DNA of 64,000 bases from Pseudisothecium myosuroides (GCA_951799445.1 OX637289.1:25234245-25298244), one strand, 5' to 3'; counted from the first letter of the stretch, positions 36,692-46,781 are shown. The notes: generated by a model not told the origin, from the sequence alone. Numbers and translations are program-made.

Positions 36692-37306
36692 TATGGTAGA
36701 ACCATCCATTCCCGATCAAGACCCACACCAACTTGTAGGGTGCAACCATTTCCAACCAAGGTTAGAATGAATTTCCAACTAAAGGTTGGAATGTGTTTTT
36801 TCTCCTTTTCAAGCTTGGGACTAATAAGGTAATGATACATGTCCTGAAGTAGTGAGCAAGAAAGTAGGAAGTAGTGAACAGAAAAATAGTTCTTGAATGT
36901 TCGGAATTGGAAGAGTTTATACATTAATAATGGATCCGAACCAACTTTTGGCTTTCAAAACTTATAGTAGTTTCATTTCAAGGCATAAAATTACCAAAAT
37001 ATTTGCAATCCCGTGATTACTCTCTTCCTACATGGCTGAAAATTTACACTGCCTTATACAATAGAACCTCTTTAAACCGATAAGTTTGGGCCCATCTAAC
37101 AAGATTATCTTAAAGAGGTTTATTTGTTTATGGAAGGTCATTTTTAGTCGTAGCCTTTGTATTGGGACAAGTCCACGACCGGTCTGACAATATTAGCTTA
37201 CAAAAGTTTAGCAGTTTCTAGAGAAACGAGTTAGGGAGGTTCTACTGTACTACTCCAAAACATGCAAGGAATCGCTTAAGTGGTCGACTATGGGTAGTTC
37301 TACCAT
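36692..37306 (+). mobile_element. Family C element, copy 3, with an Emigrant-like insertion
   Basis: Ends ATGGTAGAACC and GGTAGTTCTACCAT. Collinear with copy 1 up to 'aatttacactgccttata', then interrupted by the 37059-37247 element, then resumes with 'cgcttaagtggtcgactatg'. Confidence 0.8.
37059..37247. mobile_element. Emigrant/Lemi1-like MITE, copy 2, nested
   Basis: Ends CAATAGAACCTCTTTAAACC and AGGGAGGTTCTACTG, with TA on both sides (37057-37058, 37248-37249). It sits inside the family C element, so it inserted later. Confidence 0.85.
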
Positions 37307-37456
37307 ATACCGGTCCTATTGAGGGCCGCCCTTAATGATAAGGCACACTCATACAGCCCCTGTAAGACCCACAATAATTGCACAGACCCTCAATAATTGC
37401 CTTTTTTTTGTGTACATAATAGTGTGGCCAGATCATATAGTGTGGCCAGTTTTCTT

Positions 37457-37535
37457 CTCCCTATATAACCCATTTTAGGTCATAACCATTTTAGGGTTTC
37501 TGAGCCTCTTTCGACGGGAGCGTCTTTGCGTTATG
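37457..37535 (+). promoter_or_regulatory. Probable promoter with TATA box and telo-box-like motif
   Basis: CTATATAACC at about 37462 is a good plant TATA box. TTTTAGGGTTT, the complement of the AAACCCTAA telo-box core, follows at about 37488. An ATG in GTTATGGCGGC context is at 37533. This suggests transcription to the right into the 37.5-41.6 kb locus. Telo-boxes are common in promoters of translation-related genes and snoRNA genes in plants; the product here is unclear. Confidence 0.5.
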
Positions 37536-38776
37536 GCGGCTTCTAGTTTGGAAGGTTCTCGCTTAGACGATGGCAAGCTGCCGTGTTGTTCTTTTGCATT
37601 TGTGTGACCTGAATTTTCTTGCGAATACTCTATTTTTTGTTTCATTTTTTCATTTTTAGGAGAGAAGATGATGACGGGAAAATGTTGCAAGTTGTAGTTG
37701 TACAAGCAGCAATGGCCGTTATTAACAACGCTTTCCTGAATCACTTAGGCGCCGGAGGTTGAAAGACATGAAGCTTATTGTTCAGGATGACTTCGTAATT
37801 GTGGTGGATGGCTGTGATGTGGGAAAAGAGGCGGGGCGGGCGTCTCGAGGTTGCGCTTCGCCTCTTAGGGTAAGCTTTGTTTTTGAAGTTTGATGGAAGG
37901 AAAGTGTAACGTGTATGGTATGTATCTAGCTTATTCAAATTTGCCCTAGTTCGTATGGTTCGTATTTAGTGTTCCTTGCTCGAGTTCGTATGGTTCTCTC
38001 ACTGCTTCGGTTAAATTGGAGGTTCGTGAAGGTTAAAGTTGTTCTGTTCGTAACTGAAGCAGTTTTGTGTTGTGTTTTCTTTCTCAAACAAGATGGTTTT
38101 GAGTCCAATGAATTTTTATTATGCTAAATACTACATGTATATGTGGAGAATTTGTAAAAAAAAATTTAGTTCGGAACAAATTGTAGTAACGGTCCATGCG
38201 AGTATTTGATTCTCTTAATTTTGTTAATTCGTACTTAGCAATTTCCTCATCACTCGTCGAGATGTGTGTTGATGGATTTCACCTGTTTGTCTGCTACTGG
38301 CCTGTTCCTCTCCTTGTCCAACCGATGTCTGATTTCTCAAATTCTCGTAACCTATATTGTATTTCACTTTTGATTTTGAATGCTGGGTGACAGTGATAGG
38401 TAATTGAGCTTTGGAGAGCAGGAGGTATACTTCAACACTTAAAGGAAAGATTTCTCATGATGGTTTACACGGGAATTGGATGTGTGTAGCAATGGCATGA
38501 CGTGTCACGAGATTTTAACGAGATGTTCTTCATTTGATGTCCATGATAATCTCGCAACATGTCATACCATAGCTATTCACATAATTTTCGATTTTCAAAG
38601 ATGGAAACTACCAGAATTACCCACGGTCTTCCTCTGTTTGTAAGAGACGTTGTCATTCTACTACGTTGTGGAGACCTAATTTTGAGACATATGCAAGAAG
38701 TTCAAGGAAAGAAGAATCGCTGATGTCATCTCTGTTGTGATTGATGCCAAACTCATTAGAGGCGACAATTATCGAG
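37533..38776 (+). other. Exon-like segments of unknown product
   Basis: From the ATG at 37533 a short frame reads MAASSLEGSRLDDGKLP and stops after 24 codons unless spliced. After an acceptor-like TTTTTAG (37660) is an open block containing DDDGKMLQVVVVQAAMAVINN, then in another frame RRLKDMKLIVQDDFVIVVDG up to a GTAAGC donor near 37870. A third block (about 38700-38776) reads RRIADVISVVIDAKLIRGDN with a GTACGC donor. These look like coding pieces by composition, but I do not recognise them and they do not join in one frame. They may be 5' exons of the decayed gene that follows or of a separate transcript. Confidence 0.35.
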
Positions 38777-38796
38777 GTACGCCACCATCCCTGCTT

Positions 38797-39098
38797 GTCT
38801 GAGTTTATTTGTGATTACTTTTCTAAAGAGGGAGTTGGTTCGTTTCTGCCACTTACATTGTTTGACTGACTCACTTCAAAATTGAAGATGCTGAAGTGCT
38901 TTATTAGTTCAGGATATTGTAGCCGATTTCTTGTGATCTTTTGGTTTGGGTAGATTTTTGTGTTGTGCACATTTTTTGCCCACGAAATCCACGGCATTTG
39001 AAGAATCGATCCTGTCTGAGAACAGGGATATCTAGGGAACAAGAGATTTCTAAGTGAACTGATATTAATGTATGGCGCTTGAATCCCAGCTTGAAAAT
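38797..39098 (+). repeat. ~300-base direct repeat, left copy
   Basis: Pairs with 40524-40830 at roughly 85-90% identity by eye, from 'tgtctgagttta' to 'cccagcttgaaaat'. The best conserved half includes 'cacattttttgcccacgaaa' and 'gagaacagggatatctaggg'. The two copies flank the chromomethylase-like blocks at a spacing of ~1.73 kb. Coding is doubtful: the only shared frame (MLKCFISSG...) is 22 codons. Confidence 0.85.
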
Positions 39099-39681
39099 GT
39101 TTGTGTGGAGTCTGTTGGGGTTTGGGGATTGTGGGAGGAGTTCTTTAGGCCCAGGCCATTCCCATTGCTACCCCTCCATGGAGGAGGGGGGAGTCCTTTT
39201 AAGACCCGTTGTTGTGAGGACGAACTATCCTCACAACAGTCCGAACTATCCTTTATATACTGCAGGGGAAGTGCAATGCTTGGCCCCTACGCAATGCTTG
39301 GCCCGTCCGATGGACGGAGTCCTCTGACCGAAAGTCCGAAGGTGTCCTATCGTCGGCTGTGGCGACCGAAGGGCGATGACTCCGGTGTGCCTGGTGGTGG
39401 CAGTGACGAAGGTGCTGCAAGGGAAGAGGTGGAGCTGGAGATTGTAGCTTGATCGAGAGCAGTGGGATTCCAACTCACGAGGTCCAAGAGGATTATTTTC
39501 ACCAATATCCCAAGATATGTGGCCTTGCTGACTCCCAAAGAGCAGGCATTGTTAGTGTGATTGCGATTTGGAGAATTGGCTTGTGTGTGCTTATTGCTGT
39601 GTTTGGCGCTCTGGTTGCAGGGTGGAGCTGTGATTAAATTCCGGAAAGACAGGTATAATTGCTAAACTGAGAAATGGCTCT
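39099..39681 (+). other. GC-richer stretch upstream of the chromomethylase-like blocks
   Basis: An open frame at 39072-39452 (126 codons; ending RRLWRPKGDDSGVPGGG then an acidic tail) has codon-like composition but no domain I recognise. A local repeat 'cgaactatcctc' / 'ggcccctacgcaatgcttgg' is seen at about 39220-39300. It could be 5' coding sequence of the same decayed gene. Confidence 0.3.
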
Positions 39682-40507
39682 TTGTCTTTTGTGTCTCTCC
39701 TCAGAACTTGCAGCTTTACTTTTTTGAGTGAGTTTGTGGAGACCTTATGTTTTGCTGCCCAAAGGTCACAGGCAGCGGAGGAGAAAGAGATCCCTGTCAT
39801 TGCGCATTATAAGCTGGCTGAAGTGGAGGGGAAGCTCTTCAAATTGGGAGACTGTTCATATTCATGTTGGTTCTCCCATGCACTCTCCTTACCTCAGTCG
39901 ATGTTTGCATGCGTGTTAGTTTCAGGATTACCCTGTTCATTCTTTCGAACTGCTACGAGTGTCGTTGCATATGCCGACCATTTCTTCCAAACTCATTTTT
40001 GCCATGTTTTGACAGTCTGGTTTGGAGGACCCCTTCAGGGAGGATTACTGAGTCTTATTGAGTGAAGATTGGTCTCCGTGGTTTGTTGCGCAGCGCTTCT
40101 TCTGAACTGACGACACGGTAATTTGCAAAAGTTGCTTCCCCTAGTTGGTATGTCATGGTTCCTGATTCGTGCAATGCTCCGAGTATGCAATTTGATCTCT
40201 AAAGACTTGGGTGACAATTCGTTACATGCCATTGTCGACAAAATTTCTATCGTTCGATTTGCTCTAAAGGTTTGGCTGAAACCCATGCGCAGTTTCCCCA
40301 ACAGCTGAATAAGCATCTTGTTTATTTATCGATGGTTCAATGGATGCACAACTTGAACTTGACGTTCTCTTTTGTCCAATATTCTTTTATTACAGGACGT
40401 GTCGAACCCGCAAAACGCGATTACTATTTTGATAAGTTTTCTTACGCGACTTTCTAGGAGCAGGAATTTCCGGACTACTCCAAGTTGTTTGGTCCAATTA
40501 AGCAGAG
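39682..40507 (+). pseudogene. Decayed chromomethylase-like gene fragment (BAH region)
   Basis: Four blocks in the right order on the plus strand match plant CMT proteins. Block 1 (about 39772-39864) reads EKEIPVIAHYKLAEVEG and FKLGDC, the start of the BAH domain. Block 2 (about 40015-40117) reads GRITESY and, after a frameshift, SPWFVAQRFF, a TGA stop at 40103 where CMTs have Arg, then TDDT before a GTAATT donor. Block 3 (about 40195-40269) reads SKDLGDNSLHAIVDKISIV, the end of the BAH domain, with a GT donor at 40270. Block 4 (from 40396, acceptor TTACAG) reads DVSNPQ, shifts frame, then RDYYFDKFSYATF, the post-BAH motif. An extra piece 40458-40507 (EFPDYSKLFGPIKQR) has splice-like borders. 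Active CMTs methylate cytosine in CHG/CHH contexts, guided by H3K9 methylation. Here the frameshifts, the stop and the lack of any catalytic PCQ-type motif downstream argue for a pseudogene or truncated duplicate. The family assignment rests on several collinear motifs. Confidence 0.65.
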
Positions 40508-40523
40508 GTATTATTTCCATCAC

Positions 40524-40830
40524 TGCTTGTCTGAGTTTACTTGTTGATTACTTTTCAAAAGAGGGAGTTGGTTCGTTTCTGCCACATGCATTGTTTGACT
40601 GACTCTTAAATATTGAAGATGCTGAAGTGCTTCATTAGTTCAGGAAATTATAGCCGGGTTCTTTTGAACTTTTTGTTCGGGTAGATTTTTGTGTTGTGCA
40701 CATTTTTTGCCCACGAAACTCACGGCATTTGTAGAATCGATCCTGTCTGAGAACAGGGATATCTAGGGAACAAGAGATTTCTAAGTGGACTGATACTAAT
40801 GTATGGCGCTTGGATCCCAGCTTGAAAATA
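40524..40830 (+). repeat. ~300-base direct repeat, right copy
   Basis: Second copy of 38797-39098, beginning 17 bases after the last chromomethylase-like block. It lies where a CMT gene would continue towards its catalytic domain. Confidence 0.85.
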
Positions 40831-41671
40831 CAATGTAGAGATTATATTGTCATTGAATTTGGAATCTTCCTTTGCAGTTAGTTATCCGTTGTTTGCCTTT
40901 CAGTAATAAAAGATTTTTTGTGCTCTTCCCTGCGTTGGTGTTGGTGTCTTTTGGGTTGACAGGTTTGTTGTGGACCATCTGCTCATTGCCGGCTTACTTT
41001 CCTCTGAAAGACACCAGCCGGCAAGGCTGGCTTGGGGAACTGATTATTAAAATTCGGGGCGTGCATGTGGGCTGATAATTCAAAAATTATACGCCGTTGG
41101 ATCCTGAGGTTTGGATTTGCGCAGGGTTTCAGTGAACTAGGGTTTCGTCGTCTCTCCCGATTAATTTGATCACTCCACAAGGATCTGTGCCTGCTCCTGG
41201 ACTCAGAGTATGTCGGTGCTTCTAGAGCATGTCTGCCTCCTTCTATAGAGTATGTCTGTGCCTCCTGCTAGTAGTCCCTGCGTTTGTTTCTACTGTAGTG
41301 AGTATTACATGAGCTTGTTGCATCAATTTGTGCTGAATTGAGTAGCACAAGATTAATCAGAAGAGTTGCTGTTCATGGACAAACCTATCCTCACTTTGTC
41401 TACGTCGTCCTTGAAGGATGACTTTGTCACCACTACTGTGGCAGAATTGGTAGGCTTGGTGTTTATCTTCTAAGGAGACACGGAGCGCACAATGATCACT
41501 TGCAATTTGAGGAAGGTTTTGGACTTCGGAGGAACTGTATTGCATCTTTTTGTCTATCACCACTTTTGTTATTCTGAATCACAAACGTTTAAGGTAGCAA
41601 TCACAAACGTTTAAGATTGAATCTGTCAACCTCAATCACCCATAATTCCTAGCTTGGAATTCACATCTTGA
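40831..41671. other. Tail of the 37.5-41.6 kb locus
   Basis: Contains splice-like signals (TTTGCAG at about 40877; TTGACAG at about 40962) and short open pieces such as FVVDHLLIAGLLSSER. I cannot match these to a methyltransferase domain. Two direct copies of 'aatcacaaacgtttaag' occur at 41578-41612. No gene called. Confidence 0.35.
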
Positions 41672-41853
41672 CTAAGGTAAAAGCACCAGTAGTCGACCAT
41701 TTAAGCAATTTTGGAGCAGATTGTGTGCAGTACGAGGTGGTGGAAATTTTTCCCATGTAGGAAGATAGGAAATATGGGAATTACAAAATTTTCAGAATGT
41801 TATTCCCAAAATTGAATTTACAATGAATTTTGGGAACCAAAAAGTGCATTTCA

Positions 41854-42171
41854 CTACACTAAAAAGGGTATTTAGTGTTGGCAACACTATTTGCGAACCA
41901 TGACACTAAATATCATTAAGCCTACTAAAGTAAGTAACATTAAATGTAATTTCTAACATTAAATATACTCTATGGTAAATCTGAAATCTGAAAATGTTTA
42001 CATTTAGTGTTAGAACTTATTAAAGGAAGGTAGAAGGGAAGAGAAGGCGAAGGCGGCGCATTGAAGTTTAGCACTACACTAATCGTCCTAAAATTGACAT
42101 TTAGTGTAGGGTCAAGTAGGGTGGTAATTACACTAAATGTAATCCAACACTAAATACCCTTTTTAGTGTAG
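41854..42171. mobile_element. CTACACTAAAAAGGG-ended MITE (318 bp), nested
   Basis: Ends CTACACTAAAAAGGGTATTT and AAATACCCTTTTTAGTGTAG form ~26-base inverted repeats, continuing into AGTGTTGG-type sequence. Internal short copies of 'taacattaaat' and 'acactaaat' in both directions. The left outer sequence is CACTA-like (CACTACACT). A second element with the same outermost bases is at 52971. Confidence 0.85.
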
Positions 42172-42181
42172 CAGACAGTCT

Positions 42182-42638
42182 CTAAGGTAACTACACCCAA
42201 AATCGCACAGTTAAGCTCTGCGGCATGATCTGTATGCTCTAGAAAATGAACAACAATTTTTGAATATACGTGAAGGACTATGAATCAAAATGCAAGTGGT
42301 TTCATAATTTTTGGATGCATTGTGAATTAGTTACAAATTTTCAAAGATACAAGGTGTAGGGTGTTAAAAGTGTCACCTAGGTGATGCCAAAATCAATTTG
42401 ATGCACATGAAGAACTGTCAAAGACAAGAAGTTCAACAAACGAAAAGTGTATTCAAAATGGACCACTTGGGAGGTTGCCACCTCTACAGTTCTATTAATA
42501 GAGCTGCACACTAGTCGAAATGGGCTCTTACACTTGTCCTTTACTATGCACCATTTTTGGTTTCCTCCCCATTCATTTTCAGTTCAAAAATAGGGGTCGA
42601 CATTTAGGAGCGGTCCATTTTAGGTGTAGTTACCTTAG
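42182..42638. mobile_element. CTAAGGTAACTACACC-ended MITE (457 bp), nested
   Basis: Ends CTAAGGTAACTACACCCAAA and TTTTAGGTGTAGTTACCTTAG are inverted repeats of ~21 bases. AGTCT flanks both sides (42177-42181, 42639-42643), a likely 5-base target duplication. The inner block 'gtggtttcataatttttgg...gaattagttac' relates it to family A. Confidence 0.85.
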
Positions 42639-42867
42639 AGTCTTCCAATTCTGATCATTCAAGAACTACATTCCCGGTCATTACTTCTTACTTTCTTGCT
42701 CACTACTTTGGGACATGTGTCATAACCTTATTAGTCTCAACCTTGAAAAGGCCTGAAAAAACACATTCCCAACTTCCCTTGGAAATTTGTTCCAACCTTG
42801 GGTCAGAAATATTGCACCCCTGCAGGTTGGGTACTGGGCGTGGTTGACTACTGGTACTTCTACCTTA

Positions 42868-43336
42868 AAACTGAAGTTACTGAACACTACAGTACGTAAC
42901 AAACTATGAAGTGGAAAATGCTGACTTGTTGAGAACTGCAGCCTCACAAATTGAAAATCAACTTGTATCAGCTTGACCCAATCTTCTACCGTGTGAAGAA
43001 GTGAAATTGTGAAGGTTGGTGACAATATTGTCTGGAATAGACTGCCTGTTCACTTAGCGCTCTCTCTCCTCTCCTTTTTTTCCAGCCCCTGTGGCTTGGC
43101 TGCTTCGTAACTGTCGTTTTGCAATGGATTCCATTTGTTTTCTGAAAGGAATTTTTTTTTTTTTTTTTGTGAAGATTGGGTGTTCATAACTTCACTTCCT
43201 GTCAATAAGGTAGCTTTGAAGTGATTAATTTGATCACCGTCTGTGATGCAAAGTGTTAGATTGCTATCTCCGTGATTGACTTGTGCTGCGGCGGTAGAGC
43301 ATCTTCAACCTGATATGAGGGAGGGTCTGACCGTCA
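42868..43336. other. Intergenic, moderate G+C
   Basis: No gene supported. A run of about 18 T lies at 43150-43168, after a CT-rich block at 43062-43082. Confidence 0.35.
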
Positions 43337-43615
43337 AGGATTCTTCAAATCTAGATTTATTTCCATTCAAGGATTCTTCAAATCTAGATTTACGTGCATT
43401 CAAGGATTCTTCAAATCTTAATTTATTTGCATTCAAAGATTCTTCATGTCTAGATTTATTTGTATTTAAAGATTCTTCATGGATTGTATTTTACCTCTTT
43501 GCAATGAAATTCCATCTCATTTGTGTAAAAAAAAAGAAAAAAAAAAGATTCTTCATGTCTAGATTTATTTGTATTCAAGGATTCTTCAATTCTAAATTTA
43601 TTTGCACTTTGTATA
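43337..43615 (+). repeat. 33-base minisatellite
   Basis: A 33-base unit (core 'aaggattcttcaaatctaga' followed by 'tttatttgcattc') repeats about five times at 43337-43480. It is interrupted by unrelated sequence with an A-rich run, then repeats about twice more at 43546-43615. Because 33 is a multiple of three, one frame stays open and reads FKDSSNLDLFA units of 11 residues. The open frame (43276-43623) lacks any other support. Confidence 0.85.
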
Positions 43616-43731
43616 TTGACTGAAGACGTGATTGAATCATATCCTCCATTCAAATAAAAGTTTATTTGCATTCTTGAAATAGATTGGAGATGTATGGAAT
43701 CCTAGTGTACATTCAACAAATGATTGGTTCA

Positions 43732-44558
43732 TTAACCCCTAAAAGACCAGCCTACTATTTTTAGCAACATAGAAATTTTGGACATGTACGTGTGACCAAA
43801 GATTTCCATATTTTAGGCTTAAATTTTAGAAGAAGAAGGGAATGAGGAATATCTTTCATATGCACTAAATTTCGTGACATTTGGAAATAGGAGTAAAAAA
43901 TTATAACCTAATATGTTATTTTTTTTTGTAACTGGGCAGTCCGGGGGGGAAAAAAATCATTTTCTTCAAAAATAAAAATTTGAAATTGTTTTTTTAGATT
44001 TATATATACGTGGAAAGCTTTGAATCATTCCATTTCGATCAATGAGTCAAAAGTTATGAGGAATTTTAGTTTGCGGGCAGTTATGGATCCTCTACTCTAA
44101 AATAAACTTTGAAGTTGTTTATTTCATTCAATTTTCAATATTTTTAGAAAAAAATAAAATCATAGGATGTAGATTGTTTATTACAGCATTAATAATGTTA
44201 TACAATTTCAATGGATTCGAAAAATTTTAAGCATATAGCCAACTTGTTTAGGAAAAAGAATTTAAAAAGGCACCACCATTTTGGACATTTTTTCATAGAA
44301 AAATGAGCTTGTGAAGTGCAGCTGCCCCTGTTTTTTGCAGGGCCAAAAGAATGATTTCAATAAATTTGAATGCTTATATCTTGCAATCCACACGGTGAAA
44401 ATTTCTGAAATTTTTACCACGTGTTCTCAAGTCAGCATACTACAAGATCCTATGGTTACATGTGTCAAAAAAAAATTCAAAAATTTGGTACTTGTACTGA
44501 AAATGGCAATTTTCGAGGGTTTTCGCTAAAAGCATAGTCATGGAACTTTAGGGGTTAA
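43732..44558. mobile_element. Family B element (0.83 kb)
   Basis: Ends ATTAACCCCTAAAAGACC and GGAACTTTAGGGGTTAATCC. Contains the family blocks 'gtgaccaaagatttccatat', 'cactaaatttcgtgacattt', 'ggcagttatgg' and 'acaagatcctatggttaca'. The neighbouring element 44556-44704 abuts its right end. Confidence 0.85.
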
Positions 44559-44704
44559 TCCTTAAAGGATGCAGCTTCCATGACCAAGGTTATCACCAAA
44601 ATTGCTCCGATTATTTGACCAATAGGTGCAATCTTTGTTTCTATAGTGAACAATAAAGTCATCCATCAACCACTTTTTGGCCTCACCGTCCTTCAAGGAT
44701 TAAG
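44556..44704. mobile_element. TTAATCCTTAAAGGA-ended MITE (~150 bp)
   Basis: Ends TTAATCCTTAAAGGAT and TCCTTCAAGGATTAA. Internal sequence matches 18330-18478. Its terminus overlaps that of the preceding B element by a few bases. Confidence 0.65.
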
Positions 44705-45132
44705 TACGTGGTGAATACATTTGGTGCTTGTGAGTAGAAAAGTTGAAGTATTTTCAAGTATGGATTGAATATCAACAAGTCTAGGTATGAAGCTCAAATG
44801 TGGAAATGCTCTTAAAACGGAATAGCAATGTTACAACCAAGGTAAATAAATCCACCATTAGGGGAGATTTGAGGACAAGGGAGGATTGTTTCAGGGCTAT
44901 TCTCCTTGTCAATTCCCCTGTTTTGAACCAACAATAATGCTGTCAGAATTTATATATATAATTATTAAAAAGTTTTTTTTTTTTTTTAATCTTTAAAAAT
45001 CAAAAAATCTGATGTGGCACTCTCTCGACAATGTCAGACTACGCATGTGGCAGAGTTCCCAAGCTGAGAATGAGTTGGGAATTCGTAGACTTCTTTTGGC
45101 CTCAAATGTCTTCTAATGAATCAACATTGTCC
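44705..45132. other. Intergenic
   Basis: A T run of about 15 at 44972-44986. No gene recognised. Confidence 0.35.
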
Positions 45133-46359
45133 TTAACCCCTAAAGGACCGGGGTCATTTTTCTGCAAAAAGCAGTGAAAACTGCCGTTTCAGCTGCATTC
45201 ATTGAGGAAACCAAAAAAAATACTTTTTTACAAATCTGACCGTAGGATCTTGTACCTTACTTGTCTAAGATGAAGTAGTAAAAATTTCATGAAGTTTGAC
45301 CATACGGATTGAGAGATATGAGCATTCAAAGTTGAAAAAAAAAAAAATTTCCTTCATGCCCGAAAGTAATCCTTGTCTTTGACCATTGTTAGAGGAAAAA
45401 ATTTGCTCTACACAAAGTTGAGCTCTAATTCCTAGAAGTAGTAGAGCAAGTTAGGTACGTGTGGGAAAAATTTCAAATCAATTGGAGAGATGGACCATAT
45501 TGAAAAAAATTTGGCAATGCCTAAGGCTATTCAAAGTTACTTATGAACTACGCAAAATTCAAAGCATTATTTACATTTCAAAAACTCAAATTCTATAAAT
45601 CCGAACGGTCAAAAGGTAAATATGATGTTCTTATACCACATAGGAAAAACCAAAAAATAAAAATAAAATTATTTACACCCCAAAAAAAAAGAAATGAGTG
45701 AAGCCTAGTTTTACAGTAGGGGCTGTTTTAAAAAATGGGAGGAGTCCTGGCAAAGCCAGGTCGCTCCCGACCTCCCTCTCCCTGGGAGGATTGGCAAGCC
45801 CCTACCAAAGGTGCGCCACCCCCGGTAGAGGAGTGGCCCCCTGCCTTCCCACGGCAGCAGGCGGATGGCAGGCGGTGGCCATGGCCTGTGTTGCTCTGCC
45901 TGCACCGCTCTGCAGCCCTGCGGGACAAGCAGGCAGGCAACCCTCCCCCTGCCTTTCTCCACCCATGCAGCAGGGCCGGGCCGGGCCTTCCTGCCAAGGT
46001 CGCAGACTCGGAGGTCGCCCCCCTCCCTGCGGGTCGCGCCTGTCGGGGAGGGCCACGATTTTTGACCCCTCCCGTGCTACCCGACGTGTTATTCTTCCTC
46101 CCAGCCCAGCAATCATTCAACTCAACGTGATTGGCCACAGGCCCTGCCCATTCTGCCCCTCCTCCCCCACTTTCAACAAAAAATGCCATAACTTCTTGCC
46201 AGATGCTCCAAATCAAGAAAAAAATTTATCCACAAGTAGCTCGCTTCATTTTGCACGTCCACAAAAAGTTTCAAAAAATGTTCAAAATGCAAACTCCCGT
46301 AGGTACATGCCCGAAATGGCATTTGTCCCCCGAAGGGACAACGGTCCTTTAGGGGTTAA
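45133..46359. mobile_element. Family B element carrying a GC-rich island (1.2 kb)
   Basis: Perfect ends TTAACCCCTAAAGGACCG and CGGTCCTTTAGGGGTTAA (the right end has a few more bases between). The left portion is typical AT-rich B sequence, in opposite orientation to most copies ('ccgtaggatcttgtacctta'). 45715-46160 is abruptly GC-rich, then the AT-rich pattern returns with 'gtaggtacatgcccgaaatgg', which matches the left end of the 60534 copy. Long frames cover the island on both strands (up to 259 codons), but they arise from the lack of stop codons in GC-rich DNA, and no domain is recognised. Confidence 0.85.
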
Positions 46360-46439
46360 TGCAACACCTACATTAGGACCAAATAGCGTCACAAAAAACT
46401 ACTTATTGATGACACAAGATGTACACAACCAAAATAGAG

Positions 46440-46680
46440 GGTTGTTATTTTGTGAGCATAGGAGTGTGAGCCTATGAGCCTAGTTACTACACAGCTATGT
46501 TATAGGTGTATATATTATAGAAACCATCTGTGATTATAGGATGTATATGTTACAAATACCCATATTATAGGTACTTATGATACATACACCTTCTAGAGTG
46601 TATGGTATCTATATTATAAGTACCTATATTGTAGGCTCAATGCTCACAAGCTCGCATTCTTGGGCTCACATACTAGCACC
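46440..46680. mobile_element. Family D MITE, copy 2 (inverted)
   Basis: Ends 'gttgttattttgtgagc' and 'gctcacatactagcacc'. The interior is alternating 'ataggtgtatatattatag' blocks, the reverse complement of copy 1. Confidence 0.75.
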
Positions 46681-46781
46681 ATTGAACCAAAATATGAGTT
46701 CCAAGTTTTGTTTTTTGATACATTTAGAGACATTACTTCCAAAACTAGTGACTTAGTCATACGGTGTCCATATAATAGATA

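Larger units (their letters stand above)
41672..42867 (-). mobile_element. Family C element, copy 4, split by two insertions
   Basis: The left part (41672-41851: CTAAGGTAAAAGCACC, 'catgtaggaagataggaaat', 'gggaaccaaaaagtgc') and right part (from about 42639: 'agtcttccaattctgatc', 'gacatgtgtcataacc', 'gttccaaccttgggt', 'acttctacctta') are collinear with copy 2. The intervening ~790 bases are two other elements, described separately. Confidence 0.8.

Noticed and set aside
37660..37745. C/D box snoRNA (ATGATGA ... CTGA)
   Set aside because: The boxes are ~70 bases apart, but there is no terminal stem and no clear C'/D' boxes. The motifs are short enough to occur by chance.
45698..46477. 259-codon open frame, the longest in the window
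   Set aside because: It covers the GC-rich island, where several frames on both strands are open. Composition is Pro/Ala/Gly/Arg-rich from base bias, no domain is recognisable, and it sits inside a transposon.
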